In this document: in pieces, positions 1 to 5,413 of the stretch | How positions within the stretch are numbered: the stretch's first letter is position 1 | How the letters are laid out: every line of letters begins with the position of its first letter | Assembly (NCBI GenBank): GCA_050010815.1 | Contig: JBEKKH010000564.1 | Span: 1-5,413 of the forward strand | DNA: 5,413 nucleotides | Source: Palsa-504 sp050010815 | Lineage (GTDB): Bacteria > Actinomycetota > Actinomycetes > Streptosporangiales > Streptosporangiaceae | Direction: 5' to 3' | Program-made: the position numbers and the translations under genes | The notes under the pieces: model-generated | What the model saw: only the letters and a program-made list of their open reading frames with translations | What the model was told of the DNA's origin: nothing | Database searches by the model: none

Positions 1-2
1 GG

Positions 3-2030
3 CGCAGCAAGCAGCGCCAGCGGGAACTGGTGATCGCGAACTACCTGCAGCGGTACTGCCTGAAAAACGACACGATCGGGTTCTTCGGACCCGTCGGCTG
101 GGCGACCGCGGACCCCGGTGCCGCCGGCCTGGTCGTGACGCCGGGGGACCAGCTGATCGCCCGCCGGACCACCTACTTCGAGGTGTGGGCGATCGACAAG
201 GTCGCGGCCGGGATCGCCCGGCAGGGACGGGTGCAAGGCTGGCTGCGGCCGCGGCGGACCCGGTCGGTCTACCTGGCCGGGAACGTGCTGCACCGCCCGC
301 ACCGCAAGCCGGTCACCCTCACCGGCGCCGAGCTGCGGATTCTCCAGGCGTGTGATGGCAGCCGGACGATCACCGAGGTGGTGGACAGCGCGGGCGTACC
401 GGAGGCCCGCGGCCTGCTGGCCCGGCTGGCTGAGCTGGGGGCGCTGCGGCTGGACCTGGAGGGCCCGGCGGATGCGTGGCCGGAACGGCTGCTGCGGGAC
501 AAGCTGGAGCTGATCGCTGACCCGGTGGCCCGGGCGGCGGCGCTGGAGCCGGTGGACCAGCTGGTCAGGGCGCGGGACGCGGTGGCCGCCACGGACGGGG
601 ACCCGGACGGGCTGGCGCGGGCGATGGCGGCCCTGGCCGAGACGTTCGAGCAGGTCACCGGGTCACCCGCGACCCGCAGGGCGGGCGAGAACTACGCCGG
701 GCGGACCGTGGTGTACCAGGACGCGGTGCGGGACGTGCGGGTGGAGCTGGGCCAGGCGGTGACCGGGGCGCTGGCCGCGCCGCTCGGCCTGGTGCTGGAC
801 AGCATCCGCTGGCTGGTCAACGACGTCACCGACCGGTACCGCGGGTACTTCACGGAGCTACTGGACCGGGAGAGCGCCCGGACCGGCGACCCGGTGCCGC
901 TACAGCGGGTGCTCACCATGGCGACACCCTACCTGGACACCCACGGCAGCCGGGGGATAGGCGATCTCGCCCCCAGCGTGGCTGAGCTGCAGCGGCGCTG
1001 GCAGCTGGTGCTCGGGCCGCCGACCTCTCCCAGCAGGCACCAGGTCAGCGCCGACGCGATCGCCGCCCGGGCCGCCGAGTGCTTCCCCGCGCGTCCGGTC
1101 GCCTGGAGCGGCGCCCGGCAGCACTCACCGGACATCATGATCGCCGCGGCCTCCCCCGCCGACGTCGAGCGCGGCCACTTCCTGCTGGTCCTCGGCGAGA
1201 TACACCTGGCTACCAATACCCTGGATGGCCGGCTCTGGGTCGGGCAGCACCCCGATCCGGCCCGGCTCGTCGCCGCCGAGCAGGCCGACCGCGGCCCGGA
1301 ACGAATCGTCCCCATCCGGGCGAAAGACCACCCGGACATGACATCCCGCCTCAGCCCGCCCTCAGCCATGCTGGGGCCTGGCCAGCTCTACTGGTCCGCC
1401 GCCATCACCGACTCATTCGATCCCCCGGAGTCGGACACCGTCATACCCGGCGCCGCGATGACCGTGGCCCGCCGTGGTGAGGACCTGGTCGTCCGGGTCG
1501 CGCCGTCGGGCATCGAACTGGACTTCTTCGAGGTCATCGGGGACGCGATGGTCGACGTCGTCGTCGATGGGTTCCAGCCGGTGGCTAGGTCCGTGCACCG
1601 GCCGCGGATCACGATCGACCGGTTCGTGCTGAGCCGGGAGCAGTGGACCTTCCGGGTCGCGGACTCGGGCTGGGCGTTCGCCCGGGACGAGCAGGAACGG
1701 TATCGTCTCGCGCGGTGCTGGCGGCGGGAGCACCAGCTGCCCGAGCGGGTGTTCTACCGCGTCCCGGCCGAGCTCAAGCCCACCGCCGCCGACTTCCGCA
1801 GTCTGGTCCTGGTCAACCTGCTCGCCAGGCACATCCGCCAGACCAAGGAAGCCGGGCACGCCGAGTTCACCGTCACCGAGATGCTCCCCGGCCCCGGCCA
1901 GCTCTGGCTCACCGACCGCCACGGCCGGCGCTACAGCTCCGAGCTGAGGATCATCGCCTACGACAACCTGTCAGGGGCGCAGCGCAATCGGGGAGGTGCG
2001 CCGGGTGAGACCAGGTGTCAGCATCGGTAA
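3..2030 (+). CDS. Lantibiotic dehydratase-like protein (LanB glutamylation-domain family), 5' truncated by window edge
   Basis: The frame is open at the left edge: codons upstream of the first in-window GTG (position 30) read RSKQRQREL, so the true start lies outside and 675 residues are visible. Family-typical stretches are QRYCLKNDTIGFFGPVGWA (codons about 48-104), the central helical part including YLDTHGSRGIGDLAPS, and the C-terminal run PRITIDRF, WRREHQLPERVFYRVP and LPGPGQLWLTDRHGRRYSSE (about 1887-1946). In this family (Lant_dehydr_N) the enzyme uses glutamyl-tRNA to glutamylate Ser/Thr of a peptide; the PEARL subgroup instead ligates amino acids to a peptide C-terminus. The protein ends about 20 residues after the SELRIIAYDN segment, so no SpaB_C-type elimination domain is fused. 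Some 150-200 residues are probably missing at the N-terminus (estimate from recalled family lengths). The last 26 nt overlap the next ORF. The family call is strong; the exact reaction is not determinable here. Confidence 0.88.
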   Translation, partial: RSKQRQRELVIANYLQRYCLKNDTIGFFGPVGWATADPGAAGLVVTPGDQLIARRTTYFEVWAIDKVAAGIARQGRVQGWLRPRRTRSVYLAGNVLHRPHRKPVTLTGAELRILQACDGSRTITEVVDSAGVPEARGLLARLAELGALRLDLEGPADAWPERLLRDKLELIADPVARAAALEPVDQLVRARDAVAATDGDPDGLARAMAALAETFEQVTGSPATRRAGENYAGRTVVYQDAVRDVRVELGQAVTGALAAPLGLVLDSIRWLVNDVTDRYRGYFTELLDRESARTGDPVPLQRVLTMATPYLDTHGSRGIGDLAPSVAELQRRWQLVLGPPTSPSRHQVSADAIAARAAECFPARPVAWSGARQHSPDIMIAAASPADVERGHFLLVLGEIHLATNTLDGRLWVGQHPDPARLVAAEQADRGPERIVPIRAKDHPDMTSRLSPPSAMLGPGQLYWSAAITDSFDPPESDTVIPGAAMTVARRGEDLVVRVAPSGIELDFFEVIGDAMVDVVVDGFQPVARSVHRPRITIDRFVLSREQWTFRVADSGWAFARDEQERYRLARCWRREHQLPERVFYRVPAELKPTAADFRSLVLVNLLARHIRQTKEAGHAEFTVTEMLPGPGQLWLTDRHGRRYSSELRIIAYDNLSGAQRNRGGAPGETRCQHR
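1990..1996 (+). promoter_or_regulatory. Ribosome binding site for the 39-aa ORF
   Basis: GGGGAGG lies inside the 3' end of the LanB-like gene, 8 nt before the GTG at 2005. It is a near-ideal Shine-Dalgarno match and decides the start of the small ORF. The in-frame GTG at 1996 is too close to it, and the in-frame ATG at 2035 has only AAGG two bases upstream. Confidence 0.55.
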
Positions 2031-2124
2031 GGCGATGGAGCAGCTGAAGTTCTACGTCAGCGACGTGCGGGACGATCGCCCGCGCGGTGCGCCGGCCGCG
2101 CGCCGCACGTGCAATTGCCGGTAG
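2005..2124 (+). CDS. Small ORF, 39 aa; candidate RiPP precursor or scaffold peptide
   Basis: I do not recognise this peptide as a known family. It starts at GTG 2005 and stops at TAG 2122-2124. The N-terminal part contains SIGKAMEQLKFYVSDVRDD (about residues 6-24), followed by a basic, Pro/Ala-rich linker and the C-terminus RRTCNCR. The only two cysteines (36 and 38) and the only threonine (35) are clustered in the last five residues, which suits a leader-core layout. FYVSD loosely resembles the F-x-L-D leader motif of class I lanthipeptides, and T-C-N-C is the same tetrapeptide that carries ring E in nisin; both are resemblances recalled from memory, not proof. Thirty-two of 39 codons end in G or C, as expected locally. 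The ORF overlaps the LanB-like gene by 26 nt, suggesting translational coupling, and ends 25 nt before the MFS start. It could also be a chance ORF, since GC-rich DNA readily gives such frames; the ribosome binding site and position are the main arguments for it. Confidence 0.45.
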   Translation: MRPGVSIGKAMEQLKFYVSDVRDDRPRGAPAARRTCNCR

Positions 2125-2140
2125 CAGTGACTCGCGGAAC

Positions 2141-2144
2141 GAGG
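2141..2144 (+). promoter_or_regulatory. Ribosome binding site for the MFS gene
   Basis: GAGG followed by TGGCC and then ATG at 2150 gives a 5-nt spacing. It supports ATG 2150 over the longer in-frame GTG at 2087, which lies inside the small ORF, has no clear Shine-Dalgarno sequence and would add a non-hydrophobic Arg/Ala-rich tail. Confidence 0.5.
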
Positions 2145-2149
2145 TGGCC

Positions 2150-3439
2150 ATGCCGAGGCTGAACCCTGGACACGCTCTGAGGTCCCTGGTTCCCCAATCG
2201 CGCGAGCAGCGGATGTACCTGCTGGCGGCGCTGATCAACGTCTACGGGACCGGGCTGATCTTCACCGCGATGACGCTGTACGCGCTCAGGGTGGTGCATC
2301 TGTCGGCGGTGCGTTCTGGCCTGGCCCTGACGATCGCGGGGCTGGTGGGCCTGCTGTCCGCCATGCCGATAGGCCGCCTGGCTGACCGCCGCGGTCCCCG
2401 GGATGTGTCCCGGCTGGCCCTGCTTTTGCTGGGCACGGCGGCCGCGAGCTACGTATTCTTCGCGCACAGCTTCGTCAGCTACCTGATCGTCGCGATCGTG
2501 GACGGGTCCGCGCTGAGCGCCTCGAGCACGGCCAGCGTGGCGCTGCTGCGGCGGGTCGGCGCGAACGACGCGACCACGTTCCGCTCGCAGGCGAGTGCGG
2601 TGCTCAACCTGGGCATGTCGCTCGGCATCGCCACCTGCGGTGTCGCGATCGAGCTCAACACGGTGACCGCGTACCGCGCGCTGTTCCTGGGTAATGCGGC
2701 GAGCTGCCTGATCGGCGCCGCAGTGCTAAGCCGGCTGCCTAAGTACGAGCCGCTGCCGGGCGCGCACGAGGAGTCGCCGTTTGCCGCGCTGAAGGACAGA
2801 GCGTTCGTGGCCTATACGGCACTGTCCGGAGCGATGTACATGCAGTACATGGTGCTCGCGCTGCTGCTGCCTGTGTGGGTGGTGTTCCACACGAACGCGC
2901 CGCGGTGGACCGTCTCGGCGTTCGTGATCGTCAATACGCTCATCGTGGTGCTGTTCCAGGTGCGCGTGGGCAAGACCGTGAAGACCATCCGGCAGGGCGG
3001 TGCCGCGTTCCGCCGGGCCGGGGTGATCTTCCTGGTCAGCTGCTCGGCGATGGGCCTGGCGGCCGGCCTTCCCGCCTGGGGCGCCCTGCTGCTGCTGGCC
3101 GGCGCCGTGATCGTGCATACCTACGGGGAGCTGTGGCATGCCTCCGGCATGTACGCGCTCGACTTCGGGCTGGCTCCCCCGCACGCGCAGGGCCAGTACC
3201 AGGGCCTGGTCGGCATGGGCAACTTCGCCGGGCAGGCGCTGTCCCCCTTCGTCTTGATCGGCCTGGTGCTCAGCGGCGGCCGGCTCGGCTTCGTGCTGCT
3301 CGGCGCGTGGCTGGCCCTGCTCGGCCTGGCCGGCCCCGCCGTGGCCCGGTGGGGCGAGCGGACCCGCCCGCCCGCGCCCGCAGTCGACCCCGCGTTCGAG
3401 GCCGTCGCCGTCGCCGAGCAAGCGACCGTAACCGACTAA
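2150..3439 (+). CDS. MFS transporter, probable product exporter or self-resistance pump
   Basis: This is a 429-residue integral membrane protein of the major facilitator superfamily, a normal length for a 12-helix member. Approximate hydrophobic helices are at residues 23-46, 58-76, 87-107, 108-132, 150-170, 177-193, 218-247, 255-272, 289-305, 309-328, 351-374 and 379-398. The cytoplasmic loop between helices 2 and 3 carries MFS motif A as GRLADRRGPRDV (75-86). The middle loop (about 194-217) is polar, and the C-terminal tail from about 400 is hydrophilic and Pro/Ala-rich. MFS pumps use the proton gradient to move small molecules; a substrate cannot be read from the sequence. Tight spacing behind the LanB-like gene and the small ORF suggests one transcript, and the neighbouring NRPS makes drug or peptide efflux the most likely job. 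ATG 2150 is chosen for its ribosome binding site and because it leaves a short N-terminus before helix 1. Confidence 0.9.
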   Translation: MPRLNPGHALRSLVPQSREQRMYLLAALINVYGTGLIFTAMTLYALRVVHLSAVRSGLALTIAGLVGLLSAMPIGRLADRRGPRDVSRLALLLLGTAAASYVFFAHSFVSYLIVAIVDGSALSASSTASVALLRRVGANDATTFRSQASAVLNLGMSLGIATCGVAIELNTVTAYRALFLGNAASCLIGAAVLSRLPKYEPLPGAHEESPFAALKDRAFVAYTALSGAMYMQYMVLALLLPVWVVFHTNAPRWTVSAFVIVNTLIVVLFQVRVGKTVKTIRQGGAAFRRAGVIFLVSCSAMGLAAGLPAWGALLLLAGAVIVHTYGELWHASGMYALDFGLAPPHAQGQYQGLVGMGNFAGQALSPFVLIGLVLSGGRLGFVLLGAWLALLGLAGPAVARWGERTRPPAPAVDPAFEAVAVAEQATVTD

Positions 3440-3455
3440 CAGGGCCGCCTCACGC

Positions 3456-3481
3456 TCATGGCTAACCGCTCTTAGCCATGA
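3456..3481. repeat. Perfect 10-bp inverted repeat with 6-nt loop between MFS and NRPS genes
   Basis: TCATGGCTAA, then CCGCTC, then TTAGCCATGA: the two arms are exact reverse complements. It begins 16 nt after the MFS stop and ends 88 nt before the NRPS start. It could be a transcription terminator for the upstream operon. However, the arms have only four G-C pairs out of ten and no T-run follows, whereas actinobacterial hairpin terminators are usually GC-rich. A regulator operator in the NRPS leader is therefore at least as likely. No convincing -35/-10 promoter pair was seen in the gap. Confidence 0.6.
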
Positions 3482-3559
3482 CGAGCACTGCGTGGACATC
3501 TCGGGCGGCGCCCGCGGATGCCCCGGAAGTCACGCGCCTGTGGCATCGCCCATCGGAAT

Positions 3560-3563
3560 GAGG
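3560..3563 (+). promoter_or_regulatory. Ribosome binding site for the NRPS gene
   Basis: GAGG with a 6-nt spacer (ATCACC) precedes ATG 3570. The alternative in-frame ATG 3558 overlaps this site and has only GGA directly against it, so ATG 3570 is preferred. Confidence 0.6.
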
Positions 3564-3569
3564 ATCACC

Positions 3570-5413
3570 ATGGCGAATCCCTTTCGACCAGAACCATCCG
3601 GGGGGAGCGCGGCGCAACCGCTAACGCCGGCGGAGCTTGAGCTGTTGCCGGCGGGGTGGAATGACACGGCGCAGGACGTACCGCAGGTCACCTTGCCTGA
3701 GTTGTTCGAGGCGCAGGTGGCCCGGACCCCGGATGCCGTCGCGGTGGTGTGTGAGGGCAGCGCGTTTAGTTATGCCGAGGTGGATGAGCGGGCGAACCGG
3801 CTGGCCCGGTACCTGGTCAGTATGGGGGCGGGCCCGGAGCGGCTGGTGGCGATCGCGATGGCGCGGTCGGCGGAGATGATGGTCGCGGTGCTGGCGGTGC
3901 TGAAGGCGGGGGCCGCGTACCTGCCGGTCGACCTGGCTTACCCGCCGGACCGGATCGCTTACATGCTCACCGACGCGGGTCCGATTGCGGTGCTGACCAC
4001 GGCCGGCGCCGGGGCAGGCCTGCCCGGCGAGATCTTGACGGTCGCGATGGATGATCCGGCGGTCGTGGCGGTGGTCTCCCGGCTGGCCGCGACCGATCTG
4101 GACGATGGCGAGCGGATCGGCCCGCTGCTGCCGTCGCATCCGGCGTACGTGATCTACACGTCGGGGTCCACCGGGCGGCCGAAGGGCGTGCTGGTGGAGC
4201 ACCGTGCGGTGGCCGGGCTGCTGTCGTGGGCGGCGGCGGAGTTCACCTCCGAGGATTTGTCGAGAGTGCTGGCGTCGACGTCGCTGAGCTTCGACGTGTC
4301 GGTGTTCGAGCTGTTCACCCCGCTGGTCACCGGGGGGAGCATCGACATCGTGCCGGACCTGCTCGCGCTGACCTCCGGCTGGCGGGGGAGCTTGATCAGC
4401 GCGGTGCCTTCGGCGCTGACCGAGGTGCTGTCCGGGCACGGCGCGGACGCCGCGGCCGGGACGGTGGTACTGGCGGGCGAGGCGCTGACCGCGCGGGCGG
4501 TGGCGGCGATCCGTGCCGCGCTGCCGGGAGTGCGGGTCCGCAACATCTACGGGCCGACCGAGGCGACCGTGTACGCCACGGCGTGGGACGGCGGGACCGC
4601 CGAGCTGGGGGCCGACGAGGACGGGCCGCCGATCGGGCGGCCGGTCACCAATACGCGGGCGCTGGTGCTGGACGAGGGGCTGCGACCGGTGCCGGTGGGG
4701 GTGGCCGGGGAGCTGTACCTGGCGGGCGGCCAGCTTGCGCGCGGCTACCTGGGCCGTCCGGGGCTGACCGCGGAGCGGTTCGTCGCCTGCCCGTTCGGGG
4801 TGCCGGGGGAGCGGATGTACCGGACCGGGGATCTGGCCCGGTGGAACGCGGCCGGCCACATCGATTACCTGGGCCGGGTCGACGACCAGGTGAAGATCCG
4901 CGGGTTCCGGATCGAGCTCGGCGAGATCGAAGCCATCCTGGCTGCCCAGCCCGGTGTGGCCCAGGCCGCCGTCGCGGTCCGCGAAGACCGGCCGGGCGAT
5001 GGCAGGCTGGCGGGGTATGTGGTCCCCGCCGCGGGGGCGGTGCTGGATCCGGCGGTGCTGCGGGCCGGGGTGGGGCGGGTGCTGCCGGGGTATATGGTGC
5101 CGTCGGTGGTGGTGGTGCTGGGGGCGCTGCCGTTGTCTCCGGTGGGGAAGCTGGACCGGCGGGCGTTGCCGGTGCCGGAGTATGCGGGGGGCGGGGGCCG
5201 GGAGCCGGTCACGGTGCGGGAGCGGGTGTTGTGCGGGGTGTTCGGGCAGGTGCTGGGCCTGGACCGGGTGGGGGTGGAGGATAGCTTCTTTGATCTGGGG
5301 GGTCATTCGCTGCTGGCGACGCGGCTGGTGTCGCGGATCAGGTCGGTGCTGGGGGCGGAGGTGCCGATCCGGGCGGTGTTCGAGTACCCGACGGTGGCGG
5401 CGCTGGCCGGGGT
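3570..5413 (+). CDS. Nonribosomal peptide synthetase, initiating A-T module, 3' truncated by window edge
   Basis: The frame stays open from ATG 3570 to the edge (614 full codons). A linker of about 45 residues (LTPAELELLPAGWNDTA) leads straight into an adenylation domain (about 45-535) with all core motifs: A1 FSYAEV, A2 LKAGAAYLPVD, A3 YVIYTSGSTGRPKG (193-206), A4 FDVSVFE (241-247), A5 NIYGPTE (325-331), A6 GELYLAGGQLARGYL, A7 YRTGDL, A8 GRVDDQVKIRGFRIELGEIE, A9 LPGYMVP and A10 with Lys527. The carrier domain (about 545-612) has DSFFDLGGHSLL with Ser580 (codon 5307-5309) for the phosphopantetheine arm. No condensation domain precedes it, so this is probably the chain-starting module: it activates an amino acid as AMP ester and loads it as a thioester. 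Aligned by eye to GrsA, the ten specificity residues are D242 V243 F246 S277 V300 A302 I326 V334 Y335 K527. The first six match codes I recall for piperazic acid, but the rest differ, so the substrate is uncertain. Domains further downstream lie outside the window. Confidence 0.95.
   Translation, partial: MANPFRPEPSGGSAAQPLTPAELELLPAGWNDTAQDVPQVTLPELFEAQVARTPDAVAVVCEGSAFSYAEVDERANRLARYLVSMGAGPERLVAIAMARSAEMMVAVLAVLKAGAAYLPVDLAYPPDRIAYMLTDAGPIAVLTTAGAGAGLPGEILTVAMDDPAVVAVVSRLAATDLDDGERIGPLLPSHPAYVIYTSGSTGRPKGVLVEHRAVAGLLSWAAAEFTSEDLSRVLASTSLSFDVSVFELFTPLVTGGSIDIVPDLLALTSGWRGSLISAVPSALTEVLSGHGADAAAGTVVLAGEALTARAVAAIRAALPGVRVRNIYGPTEATVYATAWDGGTAELGADEDGPPIGRPVTNTRALVLDEGLRPVPVGVAGELYLAGGQLARGYLGRPGLTAERFVACPFGVPGERMYRTGDLARWNAAGHIDYLGRVDDQVKIRGFRIELGEIEAILAAQPGVAQAAVAVREDRPGDGRLAGYVVPAAGAVLDPAVLRAGVGRVLPGYMVPSVVVVLGALPLSPVGKLDRRALPVPEYAGGGGREPVTVRERVLCGVFGQVLGLDRVGVEDSFFDLGGHSLLATRLVSRIRSVLGAEVPIRAVFEYPTVAALAG
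5062..5079 (+). other. Canonical G-quadruplex motif inside the NRPS coding strand
   Basis: GGG-CC-GGGG-T-GGGG-C-GGG: four G-runs with loops of 2, 1 and 1 nt, and a further GGGG at 5087-5090. It fits the usual G3+N1-7 rule and would also be present in the mRNA. It encodes the segment just before the A9 motif (about residues 499-504), so it may simply be a by-product of Gly/Val/Arg codons ending in G. Confidence 0.4.

Noticed and set aside
1079..1480. 133-codon + strand alternative frame within the LanB-like gene
   Set aside because: It is Arg/Pro-rich and motif-free, and overlaps the frame that carries continuous LanB-family similarity.
2087..2108. GTGCG/CGCAC hairpin and the nearby GCAATTGC palindrome within the small ORF
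   Set aside because: The stem is only 5 bp in very GC-rich DNA, where such pairings are common, and the 8-bp palindrome alone is not significant.
2087..2149. 21-codon N-terminal extension of the MFS gene from GTG 2087
   Set aside because: It lacks a ribosome binding site, overlaps the small ORF and adds only a polar Arg/Ala stretch. ATG 2150 has a good GAGG site.
3458..3475. Five-codon ORF (MANRS) inside the inverted repeat, possible leader peptide
   Set aside because: There is no well-spaced Shine-Dalgarno sequence and no attenuator-like run of identical codons. The ATG is a consequence of the dyad sequence.
2726..3499. 257-codon minus-strand ORF opposite the MFS gene
   Set aside because: It is low-complexity (Gly/Gln/His/Arg), with no domain or ribosome binding context, and lies opposite a clear 12-helix transporter.
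3478..3561. 27-codon + strand ORF (MTSTAWTSRAAPADAPEV...) whose TGA overlaps ATG 3558 as ATGA
   Set aside because: It has no ribosome binding site, its start lies within the hairpin arm, and its third-position bias is weaker than that of the neighbours. The ATGA overlap involves an NRPS start that is itself not preferred.
3621..5306. 561-codon open frame on the minus strand opposite the NRPS gene
   Set aside because: Its product is dominated by Pro, Arg, His and Gln with no recognisable domain, and it lies exactly opposite an NRPS frame with all core motifs. It is a GC-bias shadow.

Overview
The window is high-GC DNA with strongly G/C-ending codons, GTG starts and GGAGG-type ribosome binding sites, which suggests an actinomycete. 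All recognisable genes lie on the + strand. They look like part of a specialised-metabolite (natural-product) cluster that combines RiPP-type and nonribosomal-peptide-type parts.

Layout: (1) positions 3-2030 hold the 3' part of a lantibiotic dehydratase-like gene (LanB glutamylation-domain family). The reading frame is open at the left edge, and the protein stops where the glutamylation domain normally ends, so no elimination domain is fused to it. (2) Positions 2005-2124 hold a 39-codon ORF that overlaps the 3' end of the LanB gene by 26 nt. It starts at a GTG behind a strong Shine-Dalgarno sequence and its product ends in RRTCNCR. It is a candidate RiPP precursor or scaffold peptide. (3) Positions 2150-3439 hold a 12-helix MFS transporter that starts 25 nt after the small ORF. 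(4) Positions 3440-3569 are a 130-nt gap containing a perfect 10-bp inverted repeat with a 6-nt loop. (5) From 3570 to the right edge is the 5' part of a nonribosomal peptide synthetase (NRPS). It begins directly with an adenylation domain and continues into a carrier domain, as a chain-initiating module does.

Logic: the LanB-like gene, the small ORF and the MFS gene are packed like one operon, consistent with peptide modification plus export or self-resistance. The NRPS follows in the same direction after a gap that may hold a regulatory or terminator element. LanB-family enzymes without an elimination domain either work as one half of a split dehydratase or, in the PEARL subgroup, add an amino acid from aminoacyl-tRNA to the C-terminus of a short scaffold peptide. 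A LanB-like enzyme, a tiny Cys-ending ORF and an A-T starting NRPS side by side is the most notable aspect of the window. That these parts make one hybrid product is an inference; nothing in the sequence proves it.
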